A stretch of DNA of 43,625 nt, taken from the NCBI GenBank assembly GCA_028715905.1, contig JAQUQV010000003.1, positions 74,066-117,690 on the forward strand. Direction: 5' to 3'. Under the pieces are notes generated by a model. That model had not been told where the DNA came from. It did no database searches and saw nothing but the letters and a program-made list of their open reading frames with translations. Made by a program: the position numbers and the translations under genes. Source of the DNA: Kiritimatiellia bacterium. Lineage in GTDB: Bacteria; Verrucomicrobiota; Kiritimatiellia; JAAZAB01. Shown here piece by piece: positions 1-8,195 of the stretch (the stretch's first letter is position 1; every line of letters starts with the position of its first letter).

Positions 1-1088
1 CCGAACTGAAAAACACGGTTTGCGTCACGCGCGGCGGACGCGCTTTCCTTTCCGCGCATATCGGCGACATGGATGATGCGCGCAATTACGCTTTTTTCCG
101 CGAAACGGTCCGCGATTTCCTGGAACTTCTGGAAATCAAGCCGGCTGTGGTCGCCTGCGATATGCACCCGGACTATGTTTCAACCCGCTATGCGCTCGGC
201 ATGGACGGCGTCCGGCTGGAAAAGATTCAGCATCATCATGCCCATGTCGCCGCCTGCATGGCTGAAAATTTGCTGGCGGAAAAAGTGATCGGCGTGGCCC
301 TGGACGGCACCGGCTTCGGGCCGGACGGTTCCATCTGGGGCGGTGAAATTCTGCTCGCCGACCTGTGCTCGTTTCAAAGGGCTGGGCATTTCAAGCCGTA
401 TCCCATGCCGGGCGGCGCACGGGCGATCATGGAGCCGGAGCGCATGGCGATGAGCGTCATTTTATCGGAATTCGGACCGTCTGCGGAAAAGATAATCAGG
501 AAATTTCTGCCGTCCATTCCGGCGCGCGCGCTTTCGCCCCTGATGAAAATAACGCGGGAGCGTCTGCATTCTCCGCTCACCTCCAGCGCCGGCCGGCTTT
601 TTGACGCGGTTGCCGCCCTGTTCGGGCTGGGGCAGGGGGTGTCTTACGAGGGCCGGCCGGCGGTGCGTTTGCAGGCGCTGGCCGACCGGACCATTTTTGA
701 AAATTATCCTTATGCGGTTCAGGAGGAAAATGGTATATTCATTATTTCATTTGCGAAAACTATCCGCGCGGTGATTGCCGCGTTAAAACGCAAGACCGCC
801 GGCGGGCGGATTGCCGCCATGTTTCATAACACGCTCGCCGCGGCGCTGGCGGAAGCCTGCGTTTTGATCCGGCGGCGGGAGGGCTTGAACCGCGTGGCGC
901 TTTCGGGCGGCGTTTTCCAGAATGATTTCCTGCTGGAAAGACTGCTTGTTTGCCTGGAAAAAGAAAAATTTGAGGTTTATACTCACCGGGCTGTTCCGCC
1001 GAACGACGGCGGGATTTCCCTGGGCCAGGCGGTTGTGGCCGCCGCCAGGAGTGTGAAAAAGAATAGCGCGGGGTGGAGAGCGCGATAA
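1..1088 (+). CDS. hypF: HypF carbamoyltransferase, C-terminal part (5' end outside window)
   Basis: This is the carbamoyltransferase that makes the CN ligands of the [NiFe]-hydrogenase active site together with HypE. The open frame runs from base 3 to the stop with no start inside the hypF homology, so the gene enters from the left edge; about 361 C-terminal residues are visible. They cover the Kae1/YrdC-like carbamoyl-transfer half. A histidine cluster HHHAHVAA (about 231-255) is the family's metal site, followed by a glycine-rich nucleotide-binding segment VALDGTGFGPDG (about 294-330) and a late LSGGVFQN motif (about 900-925). The N-terminal acylphosphatase and zinc-finger parts are not in the window. 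It shares strand and pathway with hypC, hypD and hypE downstream, although two unrelated genes intervene. Identification is from family motifs and is secure. Confidence 0.95.
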   Translation, partial: ELKNTVCVTRGGRAFLSAHIGDMDDARNYAFFRETVRDFLELLEIKPAVVACDMHPDYVSTRYALGMDGVRLEKIQHHHAHVAACMAENLLAEKVIGVALDGTGFGPDGSIWGGEILLADLCSFQRAGHFKPYPMPGGARAIMEPERMAMSVILSEFGPSAEKIIRKFLPSIPARALSPLMKITRERLHSPLTSSAGRLFDAVAALFGLGQGVSYEGRPAVRLQALADRTIFENYPYAVQEENGIFIISFAKTIRAVIAALKRKTAGGRIAAMFHNTLAAALAEACVLIRRREGLNRVALSGGVFQNDFLLERLLVCLEKEKFEVYTHRAVPPNDGGISLGQAVVAAARSVKKNSAGWRAR

Positions 1089-1205
1089 AATAAAAAAATA
1101 CTTGTGTGTTTCACCCGAAAGCCGCCATCCGCGACGATCTTCGTCTGCAAATATAACGACAAAACCACGATGGCGTATGAATCGATTTACCGCGAGGGGG
1201 CCGGC

Positions 1206-1571
1206 ATGATGCGCAAAGACCACGAACCGCCAATTGCGACGGCCCGCTGGGGCTGGCGTTATCACCACACGGGAATACCGACAAACCAGATACGGAGTGG
1301 CGAGCGTTATCTGCCGCGCTACAAGATGCACGTTTCCGGATTTCGGAAAAGTCCTTACGGCATTGAGTGGATGCGGTTCGAAGCGGACAGTCCGATATCC
1401 GAACTTGTCAGGACCGTCCCACACCTGGCATTTGAAGTTGATGACATCGAGGAAGCGCTTAAGGGGAAGAAAGTATTGTCATTTCCCGGCTCACCCTCGG
1501 CAGGTGTAAGGACTGCGATGATCGTAGACAATGGCTGCCCCATCGAACTGATCGAATTCAAAATAAATTAA
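1206..1571 (+). CDS. VOC-fold (glyoxalase/bleomycin-resistance-like) protein
   Basis: A small protein of about 121 residues. I chose the ATG at 1206 because a GAGGGGG Shine-Dalgarno ends 5 nt before it; the frame is open back to 1104, but that stretch looks like untranslated spacer. Visible signals are an early HHTGIPT segment and a late pattern of PHLAFEVDD, a variable loop, and CPIELIEF. This is the beta-alpha-beta-beta-beta layout of vicinal-oxygen-chelate proteins, where a His and a Glu often hold a metal. The substrate cannot be told from sequence. It ends 15 nt before the amidase ATG (frames abut at 1571/1572), so the two are probably co-transcribed. Neither has a known role in hydrogenase maturation, so this pair looks like an insertion in the hyp operon. 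Confidence 0.6.
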   Translation: MMRKDHEPPIATARWGWRYHHTGIPTNQIRSGERYLPRYKMHVSGFRKSPYGIEWMRFEADSPISELVRTVPHLAFEVDDIEEALKGKKVLSFPGSPSAGVRTAMIVDNGCPIELIEFKIN

Positions 1572-1586
1572 TTGGAGTCTTGGCAT

Positions 1587-2936
1587 ATGTCTGTAAATGA
1601 ATTGTTTTACGCCTCCGCCGGCAGTCTGGCGCGGCGCATTCGTGACCGCCAAATCTCATCCGAAGAGGTTGTAAAAACACATCTCCGGCGAATTGAGAGT
1701 ATTAACCCGTGTTTAAACGCGCTGGTTCAATCTGCGGCGAAACAGGCCGTTGACGACGCCCGTGAGGCTGACACGGCAATTGCGCGCGGCCAACCGCTGG
1801 GTGTGTTGCATGGAGTTCCGTTTACCGTGAAGGATTGGATTGATGCGGCCGGATTGCCTTGTACAGGCGGCGACCCTGCCTTCCGTAATCGCGTGCCGGC
1901 CGTGGATGCCGCTGTCGTTGCCAGAATGCGCAGGGCAGGCGCTATTCTGTTGGGTAAAACCAACGTCATGGCCGACAATAAAATCTACGGGCGCACCAAT
2001 AATCCTTATAATCTGACGCACAGCGCCAGCGGCAGTAGCAGCGGCGAAGCGGCGCTGATCGCGGCTGGCGGATCCCCGTTGGGACTGGGATCGGATTCCG
2101 GAGGCAGCATACGCCTGCCAACCCATGCCTGTGGGATCTGCGGACTGAAACCAACCACGGGGCGAGTGCCGATCTCCGGTCATTTCCCATTCATCAGCGC
2201 CATGCAAGATCCCCGCACGGCGATCGGCGCCATGGCGCGATTTGTTGAAGATTTGGCGCTGGCGCTGCCAATCCTCTGCGGAATGGACTGGAAGGACGCA
2301 AGCGTGGTTCCAATGCCGCTCGCGGACTGGCAAACTGTCGATGTAAAGGGGCTTCGCATTGCTTATTACACGTGTCATGAGGGAGCTGATCCCACCCCTG
2401 AAACTGTAGAAACATGCCGGCAGGCCGCGCGAATTCTGGCTGACCTGGGAATGCATGTTGAAGAGATGCTGCCGCCGCGCATCACCGAAGCTTCCGCCAT
2501 CACGCGGCAGTACTGGCAACGGCCTTCATCCTTTTCCGAAGAAGAGTGGGCGCCAAACGAGAAGGTTCGCCTGAACAGCGAGGAAGTGGAACGGCACCTG
2601 TTCATGTGGGATAGATTCCGCCGGGCATTGATCGGTTTTATGGCGCATTACGACGTAATCCTGACTCCCGCCGCCGAACGCCCTGCGCCACAGCACGGCA
2701 CAAAAGACGGCTGGGTTTATACCCTGCCCTACAGCCTGACCGGATGGCCGTGTGTGGTCGTACGCGCAGGCACAGCTCCTGATGAACTGCCTATCGGGGT
2801 GCAAATCGTTTCGCGTCCATGGCGGGAGGATGTGGCGCTCGCCGTTGGACATGTAATCGAGCGTTCGCTTGGCGGGTGGCAGCCGCCAAAGGTATTTGCG
2901 TTGAATCAAAATCCGGCGATATTCGGCATGCTCTGA
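1587..2936 (+). CDS. Amidase-signature family amidohydrolase
   Basis: About 449 residues, a normal length for the amidase signature family (Ser-cisSer-Lys hydrolases that cleave amides, including GatA-like proteins). The triad is visible: Lys82 in FTVKDW, the cis-Ser region in SASGSSSGEA (about residues 149-153), and the nucleophile Ser174 in SDSGGSIRLP, followed by CGLKPTTGRVP. An in-frame TTG at 1572 exists, but the ATG at 1587 has GGAG 9 nt upstream and is the better start. No signal peptide is seen, so it is probably cytoplasmic. Substrate specificity is unknown; no gatB or gatC is nearby, so it is unlikely to be the tRNA amidotransferase subunit. It pairs with the VOC gene just upstream, and the two split hypF from hypC. 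Confidence 0.88.
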   Translation: MSVNELFYASAGSLARRIRDRQISSEEVVKTHLRRIESINPCLNALVQSAAKQAVDDAREADTAIARGQPLGVLHGVPFTVKDWIDAAGLPCTGGDPAFRNRVPAVDAAVVARMRRAGAILLGKTNVMADNKIYGRTNNPYNLTHSASGSSSGEAALIAAGGSPLGLGSDSGGSIRLPTHACGICGLKPTTGRVPISGHFPFISAMQDPRTAIGAMARFVEDLALALPILCGMDWKDASVVPMPLADWQTVDVKGLRIAYYTCHEGADPTPETVETCRQAARILADLGMHVEEMLPPRITEASAITRQYWQRPSSFSEEEWAPNEKVRLNSEEVERHLFMWDRFRRALIGFMAHYDVILTPAAERPAPQHGTKDGWVYTLPYSLTGWPCVVVRAGTAPDELPIGVQIVSRPWREDVALAVGHVIERSLGGWQPPKVFALNQNPAIFGML

Positions 2937-3079
2937 ATTTTTCTCGCAGAAAAACCTTGCAATTCAAACTGGGCGGCATTACAAATTGCCGTAGCGCCGG
3001 CCTTTCTTTTTGTTTTCCAACTCCCTGCATTAAAGCGGGTTAAAAAGAAATCGCCGTTCTTTTTCGTGAATTTTGCGGA

Positions 3080-3114
3080 CTATCCGCTAAATGCTATTTG
3101 CTACCCGCTAATTT
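3080..3114 (+). repeat. Five tandem heptamers CTAnnnG immediately before hypC
   Basis: Five consecutive 7-bp units begin with CTA: CTATCCG, CTAAATG, CTATTTG, CTACCCG, CTAATTT. The array ends 2 nt before the hypC start codon and occupies the place where a Shine-Dalgarno would be expected; none is visible. It may be a short tandem repeat family or may act in translation initiation. The periodicity is seen directly; any function is inferred. Confidence 0.6.
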
Positions 3115-3116
3115 TT

Positions 3117-3329
3117 ATGTGTCTGGCAATTCCGGCCAAAATAATTTCTGTTAACGGCGCCGAGGCTGTCGCCGAGGTCCAGGGTGTGCAGCGCAGGGTA
3201 AATGTGGCGCTGGTCAGCGCGCCGCGCGCGGGGGAATACGTGCTGATACACGCCGGTTTTGCCATCAAAAAATGGACGGAGGATGATGTGCGCGAGTATA
3301 ATGCAATCACGCGCGATCTGGAAAAATGA
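3117..3329 (+). CDS. hypC: HypC hydrogenase maturation chaperone
   Basis: A 70-residue HypC/HupF-family chaperone, which with HypD carries and assembles the Fe(CN)2CO unit and delivers it to the hydrogenase large subunit. The start is fixed by the family N-terminus MCLAIPAKI, where Cys2 is the essential ligand; an in-frame ATG at 3066 would bury this motif and is rejected. A conserved His lies at residue 45 in VLIHAGFAI. No normal ribosome-binding site is visible; a heptamer repeat sits there instead. The stop overlaps a possible ATG (3326, ATGA) of the following radical SAM gene, which suggests translational coupling. Very secure. Confidence 0.95.
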   Translation: MCLAIPAKIISVNGAEAVAEVQGVQRRVNVALVSAPRAGEYVLIHAGFAIKKWTEDDVREYNAITRDLEK

Positions 3330-3352
3330 ACTGCGCTGACAAGTTGCCATCT

Positions 3353-4474
3353 ATGGACACGCTCGGAAAACTCAGGGTTTTATCGGCGGATTCGCAATAT
3401 GACCTGGCTTGCGCCTGCGGGACCGCGGAACAGGAACACCGGCGGCGGGGCGCGGACGGCAATTGGCTCTATCCGGTAACTTTGCCCGGCGGAGGGACGT
3501 CCATCCTGCTCAAAACCCTGCTTTCCAACGCCTGCGTGAATGATTGCAAATACTGCCCGCTGCGCCGGGACACGAACGTCAGGCGCTGTGCGCTTTCCCC
3601 GGACGAAACGGCGCGGTGTTTTATGGATTATCTGGCCCGCCGCAATATTTACGGGTTGTTCCTTAGTTCCGCGGTGATCAACACTCCGGATCAGACCATG
3701 GAACGTATCAACGCGGTTGCGGAAATTCTCCGGCGGGTCTATCGGTTCAAGGGGTATATCCACCTGAAAATCATTCCCGGAGCGTCCGATGCGGCCATCG
3801 GGCAGGCGGTTGCGCTGGCAAGCGCCGTGTCCCTGAACATTGAGACGCCCGGTGAAAAGTATTTCCGGAAATTGTCCGTCCGCAAGCGCTTCATGGAAGA
3901 TATTGTCCGTCCCCTGAAACTTATGGCGCGCCTGACCGCCAAAGGCGAACAGTATGCGCGGGTCAAAACAACCACCCAGTTTGTCGTGGGCGCCGCGGAT
4001 GAAACCGATGCCGAGATTGTCCGCTACATGTTCGGATTATACGACCGCCTGCGCCTGCGCCGGATTTATTTTTCGGCTTACCAGTCCGGTTTGGGCGCCC
4101 CCGATATTCCCGGCGAGGCGTCCGGCGCGGCCGCGCCGGACGCGCGTTGCCTCCGGGAACACCGGCTCTATCAGGTTGATTTCTTGATCCGTAAATACGG
4201 TTTCAGGGCGGACGACTTTAGCTTTGACGCGCGCTCCAACCTGAGCCTTGACCTGGATCCCAAGGAGTGCTGGGCCGCGCGGCATCCCGATTTTTATCCG
4301 GTCAATGTCAACTTGGCCGGCCGGGAAGAGCTTCTGCGCGTCCCGGGAATTGGCCCCCGGACGGCGGAATTGATGCTTATCCGCCGCCGCGCGGGGCGCT
4401 TGTCTTCTTTGCAGGAGCTGAATTTGCGCGGTAAACTGCTCCGGAAAGCCATGGCATATATCCGCTTTAATTGA
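3353..4474 (+). CDS. Radical SAM protein with helix-hairpin-helix tail (putative DNA modification/repair family)
   Basis: About 373 residues. A radical SAM CxxxCxxC cluster-binding motif is at Cys61-Cys65-Cys68 (ACVNDCKYC), followed by a TIM-barrel-like core with GLFLSSAV and KIIPGAS segments. Near the C-terminus is a helix-hairpin-helix DNA-binding motif (LLRVPGIGPRTAEL). This order matches the family annotated as putative DNA modification/repair radical SAM proteins, whose usual neighbour is a uracil-DNA-glycosylase-like protein; no such neighbour is present. The start at 3353 matches the family N-terminus (KLRVLSADSQYDLAC); an alternative ATG at 3326 overlaps the hypC stop by four bases. 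Its place between hypC and hypD is odd and may point to co-regulation or to a link with hydrogenase maturation, which is inference. Confidence 0.85.
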   Translation: MDTLGKLRVLSADSQYDLACACGTAEQEHRRRGADGNWLYPVTLPGGGTSILLKTLLSNACVNDCKYCPLRRDTNVRRCALSPDETARCFMDYLARRNIYGLFLSSAVINTPDQTMERINAVAEILRRVYRFKGYIHLKIIPGASDAAIGQAVALASAVSLNIETPGEKYFRKLSVRKRFMEDIVRPLKLMARLTAKGEQYARVKTTTQFVVGAADETDAEIVRYMFGLYDRLRLRRIYFSAYQSGLGAPDIPGEASGAAAPDARCLREHRLYQVDFLIRKYGFRADDFSFDARSNLSLDLDPKECWAARHPDFYPVNVNLAGREELLRVPGIGPRTAELMLIRRRAGRLSSLQELNLRGKLLRKAMAYIRFN

Positions 4475-4484
4475 ATATTTTTTT

Positions 4485-5639
4485 ATGGAATGGTCTGCAA
4501 ACAGCAACCTGAAACAGCGCCTGGATCGCATTCATGACTTCATGAAACGGCTGGCGCGGCCGGTGCGGATCATGGAAGTCTGCGGGACTCACACGGTCAC
4601 GGCCTGCCGTTCCGGATTGAGGGCGTTATTGCCGGACAACCTGGCATTGCTTTCCGGTCCGGGATGCCCGGTCTGCGTTACGCCGGCCGATTTCATTGAC
4701 CGGGCGATTCTGCTTGCCCGCCGGCCGGACGCGGTTATTGCCACTTTCGGGGATTTACTGCGCGTGCCGGGTTCATTGGGCGCGCTGGAGCTTGAAAAGG
4801 CAAAAGGCTCCCGCGTGCGGATTGTTTATTCCGCGCTGGATGCGCTGGAGCTTGCCGCGAAAAACGGGGAAAGGAAAGTGATTTTCCTGGCGGTGGGGTT
4901 TGAAACGACAGCGCCCGGCATTGCCTGGGTGGTCCGGCAGGCGGCCGAACGGGGCGTTAAGAATTTCAGCATATTGGGCGCGTTAAAAACCATGCCGGCC
5001 GCCATGGCCGCCCTCTTGAGCGCCGGCGACGCCGATATAGACGGCTTTCTCTGTCCCGGCCATGTCAGCTCAATAATCGGAACGCATCCCTACGAATTCA
5101 TCGGCCGGGATTATCAGCGCCCGTGTGTGATCGCCGGTTTTGAGCCCCTTGACATGGTTCTGGCAATAGAGATGCTTCTGGAGCAGATCGTTTCCGGCCG
5201 CGCGAAAGTCCGCAATGGATACCGCCGGGCCGTGGGCGCGGAGGGCAACCGGCCGGCGCGGGCTATTATCGCGGAAGTTTTTGCGCCGGCGGACGCCGAA
5301 TGGCGGGGGTTAGGGCTTGTGCCCGGAAGCGGTCTGAAACTGAAAAAAAGATTTAAAAATCACGATGCGGAAACATTGTTTCCCGGTCTTGATGTTCCTC
5401 CCGGCGTTGATGATCCTGAATGTTTGTGCGGCGCGATCCTGCGCGGGCGCGCCGTGCCGTCCGCCTGCCCGTTGTTCGGCCGAAAATGCACGCCGTCCTC
5501 GCCGGTCGGGGCGTGCATGGTCTCGGCCGAGGGGGCTTGCGCGGCATATTACAAATATTGCAGATGTGGCGGCATAGCCAGAAAGGAATTGTTCTCAAGC
5601 GCACAGAGAGGGGCGAAAGCCGATAGATGCGGCCTGTAA
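4485..5639 (+). CDS. hypD: HypD hydrogenase maturation iron-sulfur protein
   Basis: HypD holds a [4Fe-4S] cluster and is the scaffold, with HypC, on which the Fe(CN)2CO centre is built in the cytoplasm. The 384 residues are of normal family length. Diagnostic motifs are MEVCGTHT (Cys33), SGPGCPVCVTP (Cys61 and Cys64), CPGHVSSIIG, and a Cys-rich C-terminus with CPLFGRKCTP, PVGACMVS and EGACAAYYKY. The gene begins 10 nt after the radical SAM gene and ends 16 nt before hypE. No strong Shine-Dalgarno precedes the ATG, so expression may rely on coupling. Function is certain from the motifs. Confidence 0.96.
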   Translation: MEWSANSNLKQRLDRIHDFMKRLARPVRIMEVCGTHTVTACRSGLRALLPDNLALLSGPGCPVCVTPADFIDRAILLARRPDAVIATFGDLLRVPGSLGALELEKAKGSRVRIVYSALDALELAAKNGERKVIFLAVGFETTAPGIAWVVRQAAERGVKNFSILGALKTMPAAMAALLSAGDADIDGFLCPGHVSSIIGTHPYEFIGRDYQRPCVIAGFEPLDMVLAIEMLLEQIVSGRAKVRNGYRRAVGAEGNRPARAIIAEVFAPADAEWRGLGLVPGSGLKLKKRFKNHDAETLFPGLDVPPGVDDPECLCGAILRGRAVPSACPLFGRKCTPSSPVGACMVSAEGACAAYYKYCRCGGIARKELFSSAQRGAKADRCGL

Positions 5640-5655
5640 ATTATTTGATCGGAAA

Positions 5656-6669
5656 ATGCAAAACAACAATATAATCCTTCTTTCCCACGGCGGGGGAGGT
5701 TTGCGCTCAAAGGAACTCATCCGGGACGTGATTGTCAAATATCTGGGCAATCCTTTTCTGAATGGACTGGATGACGGCGCCTGCCTTTCCATCCCGGAAA
5801 AAAATATGGTTTTCACGACCGATTCTTTCGTGGTCCGGCCGTTATTTTTTCCGGGCGGCGATATCGGGAAGCTGGCGGTTTGCGGGACGGTTAATGATCT
5901 GGCGATGATGGGAGCCGCGCCGCGCGCGCTCAGTTTGGGCCTGATTCTTGAGGAAGGGCTTCCGCTGGCGGACCTGGAGCGCGTGCTTTTATCCATGCGG
6001 AAAACGCTGGATGCGGTCGGGACATGCGTCGTTACCGGCGATACCAAAGTGGTGGAGAAGGGGATGGGGTTCGGCATTTTTATCAACACGGCCGGCATCG
6101 GCGTTCGCCTGCCGGGGGCGGATACCCGCGTCGCGAATGCCCGGGCCGGCGACGTTGTAATTGTTACGGGCCGGATCGGCGACCACGGGGCCGCCGTGAT
6201 TTCCCGCCGGGAGGGGATCAGCCTTGCGTCCAAACTGGTCAGTGACGCCGCCCCTCTTTGGGGCTTGGTGGCGGCTTTGCTTAAGGAACGCGGCGCGGTG
6301 CATTGTTTGCGCGATCCGACCAGGGGCGGGTTGGCGGGGGCCGTTTGCGATATTGCCGAATCGTCGGAAGTCGGCATCCGCTTGTCGGAAAAGGCGCTTC
6401 CGGTTGGGAAGGAGACGGCGGGAATCTGTAATCTGCTCGGGTTGGACCCGCTTAACATGGCCTGTGAAGGATGCGCGGTTGTGGTTTGCGCCGAGAAAAA
6501 CGCCGGCAATATTTTGAATTTACTGCACAACCATCCGCTCGGCAAGAATGCCCGGGTTGTCGGGCGCGTCGTTGCGCGGCCGGCGCGGCTGGTTGTGCTT
6601 GAAACCGGAATCGGGGGCGAGCGGATTATTGAGACGCCGGCCGGAGAAGAACTGCCGCGCATCTGCTGA
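5656..6669 (+). CDS. hypE: HypE carbamoyl dehydratase
   Basis: HypE takes the carbamoyl group from HypF onto its C-terminal cysteine and dehydrates it with ATP to a thiocyanate, the source of the CN ligands. The 337-residue product ends in PRIC, the required C-terminal Cys, so the gene is intact. The N-terminal half is an AIR-synthase-like ATP-binding domain with a glycine-rich HGGGG start, the DDGA motif (about residues 39-42) and TTDSFVV. The C-terminal half carries LRDPTRGGLAG and CEGC motifs. It closes the hyp operon; a run of A residues and then a possible new promoter follow. Confidence 0.96.
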   Translation: MQNNNIILLSHGGGGLRSKELIRDVIVKYLGNPFLNGLDDGACLSIPEKNMVFTTDSFVVRPLFFPGGDIGKLAVCGTVNDLAMMGAAPRALSLGLILEEGLPLADLERVLLSMRKTLDAVGTCVVTGDTKVVEKGMGFGIFINTAGIGVRLPGADTRVANARAGDVVIVTGRIGDHGAAVISRREGISLASKLVSDAAPLWGLVAALLKERGAVHCLRDPTRGGLAGAVCDIAESSEVGIRLSEKALPVGKETAGICNLLGLDPLNMACEGCAVVVCAEKNAGNILNLLHNHPLGKNARVVGRVVARPARLVVLETGIGGERIIETPAGEELPRIC

Positions 6670-6694
6670 TCCCCCAAAAAAAACAAAAATATGC

Positions 6695-6723
6695 TTGTGT
6701 TTTTTAAACTGGACGGGTAAATT
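6695..6723 (+). promoter_or_regulatory. Candidate sigma70-type promoter before the barrel gene
   Basis: TTGTGT (6695-6700) and TAAATT (6718-6723) are spaced by 17 nt in the gap after hypE, and an AGGAG ribosome-binding site (6740-6744) lies 8 nt before the ATG at 6753. Both hexamers match the consensus only partly, so this is a tentative call. Confidence 0.3.
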
Positions 6724-6752
6724 CAAACAAAACCCTATCAGGAGAATGGTTC

Positions 6753-7556
6753 ATGAAAAAAATCGGTTTGTTTTCTTCCCTGCTTTTCGCGGCTGCTCTT
6801 CCATTGCTGGCCGAATCCGAATCCGTGCGCTCGCTCTTCTGCCGTGAAAACAGGTTTCCCGAACTCGGCAAGTGGGAGGTCGGCGGCTATGCCAGCTATC
6901 GGCAGTTGGATGAATATTACATCAATCAGATTGATCCGAAATGTTTTGAGGGGCGCTACGTTGATAAGAAAGACAAACGCTCGGAGACAACCTTTACGCC
7001 TTACGCCCGTTACGGGGTCTATGATAATCTTACCCTTTATTCAAAAGTGCCGATTGATTTTGTAAGCTCCGACGTCAAGGGCAGTCAGGCCGGTTTCAAC
7101 GATATCGCGGTGGGCATGGAGCTTCTGGCCTATGAATACACTTATCGTTACCCCTGGGTGGTGCCGTATATTGAAGTGACTTTCCCGACCGGCAATGACC
7201 GGAATTACATGGGGCTCGGCAAGGTTGATCCGATTTTCGGCATCGCGGTCGGCACCACGACCTTTGACGTTTATCACTGGATTTTGGACGGACGTTACGA
7301 CGCAAACGCCATCAATGACGGCCGCTTTGAAGGCGCGGCCGCCTTTATCTGGGACTTGAGCGACCAGTTCTCGGTCCTGGCCGAGGCGAAAATAATGGAA
7401 AAAACTCCCGGTTCAACCAAGGATGTCCCGGCTTATTTTAACGGAGGCATTTCTTACAGGCCGAGCGAGATGTTGACCGTGAATTTGTACGGCGGCACTT
7501 CCGTCAATGCGGATGAAAACGGGCGCGGCACGGTGAAGATTGCGTATAATTTTTAA
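6753..7556 (+). CDS. Putative outer-membrane beta-barrel protein
   Basis: A 267-residue exported protein. The N-terminus (MKKIGLFSSLLFAAALPLLA) is a signal peptide with a likely cut near residue 20. The mature part alternates polar and hydrophobic residues in short strands rich in Tyr and Gly (GGYASYRQLDEYY, FTPYARYGVYDNLTLYSKV, PYIEVTFPTGNDRNYMGLG). It ends in an aromatic residue (KIAYNF), as expected for a substrate of the barrel-assembly machinery. This resembles the broad transporter/phenol-degradation-type barrel families in which the cargo is unknown. AGGAG sits 8 nt upstream of the ATG. It has its own spacing from hypE, so it may not belong to the hyp operon. The barrel call is structural inference. 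Confidence 0.6.
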   Translation: MKKIGLFSSLLFAAALPLLAESESVRSLFCRENRFPELGKWEVGGYASYRQLDEYYINQIDPKCFEGRYVDKKDKRSETTFTPYARYGVYDNLTLYSKVPIDFVSSDVKGSQAGFNDIAVGMELLAYEYTYRYPWVVPYIEVTFPTGNDRNYMGLGKVDPIFGIAVGTTTFDVYHWILDGRYDANAINDGRFEGAAAFIWDLSDQFSVLAEAKIMEKTPGSTKDVPAYFNGGISYRPSEMLTVNLYGGTSVNADENGRGTVKIAYNF

Positions 7557-7637
7557 GGCGCCGCCGTTATCCCAATCTTGCCGTTGACGGTTTGCGGGTC
7601 TGGTAGAAAAGCGGTTTGAAGTCTGGAAATTTTAAAA

Positions 7638-8123
7638 ATGGCAATCACCTTCAATGCCGATGAAATTCTGCAGATAGCCGAACGGATAGAGCGCAACGGC
7701 GCCGCGTTTTATTCGCTGGCGGCCGAGCGTTTGAAAAATTTCAGGGATATTTTCCACCAACTGGCCCGCCAGGAGGAGGAGCACCTGGCCGTTTTTTCGG
7801 GCATGCGCGCCAACCTTTCCGCGGCCGAGCGCGAGCCGACCGTCTACGATCCGGAGCAGGAATCAGCGCTTTATCTGCAGGCCCTGGCCGACCGCGAGGT
7901 TTTCTTGCCCGGCCAGCATCCGGACGAGTTGTTTTCGCCGGACGTTTCCTTGGCCGATATCATCAAGATTGCCGTCGGCAAGGAAAAGGATTCCATTGTT
8001 TTTTATACCGGCATGAAACAGGTCGTTCCTGAAAAGTTTGGCGGAGAAAAAATGACCCTGATCATCCGGGAGGAATTCAGGCATATCACCGTCCTGCGCG
8101 GGATATTGAAAACCGGATCCTGA
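7638..8123 (+). CDS. Ferritin-like diiron protein (rubrerythrin-type domain)
   Basis: A 161-residue, all-helical, Glu-rich protein. Four helices carry the expected iron ligands: an N-terminal E...NGAAFY helix, a QEEEHL segment (about residues 45-50), a third helix GKEKDSIVFY, and a fourth with EEFRHI. This is the two-ExxH pattern of ferritin-like diiron carboxylate proteins of the rubrerythrin/YciF type. The C-terminal rubredoxin domain of true rubrerythrins is absent, so it is better called a ferritin-like or erythrin-like protein. Such proteins usually deal with peroxide or iron in anaerobes, which fits a hydrogenase-bearing host. No clear Shine-Dalgarno is seen. Confidence 0.8.
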   Translation: MAITFNADEILQIAERIERNGAAFYSLAAERLKNFRDIFHQLARQEEEHLAVFSGMRANLSAAEREPTVYDPEQESALYLQALADREVFLPGQHPDELFSPDVSLADIIKIAVGKEKDSIVFYTGMKQVVPEKFGGEKMTLIIREEFRHITVLRGILKTGS

Positions 8124-8195
8124 TCGGTCCGGGCGAGGCGGAGCGGCTGTCTTCCGCAACCTGCCGGGCGGAGAGCAAAAAAGGATGCGCAGATC

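Noticed and set aside
783-1424. 213-residue reading frame on the minus strand across hypF and the VOC gene
   Set aside because: It is antisense to two convincing genes, has no recognisable domain, and is explained by high-GC codon bias.
3042-3064. Perfect 8-bp AT hairpin (AAAAAGAA...TTCTTTTT) before hypC
   Set aside because: The stem has too little GC for a convincing terminator, and a stop here would block hypC from its operon; noted only.
5595-6686. 363-residue minus-strand frame over hypE
   Set aside because: It is rich in Ser, Thr, Pro and Arg with no domain and lies exactly opposite hypE, a certain gene.
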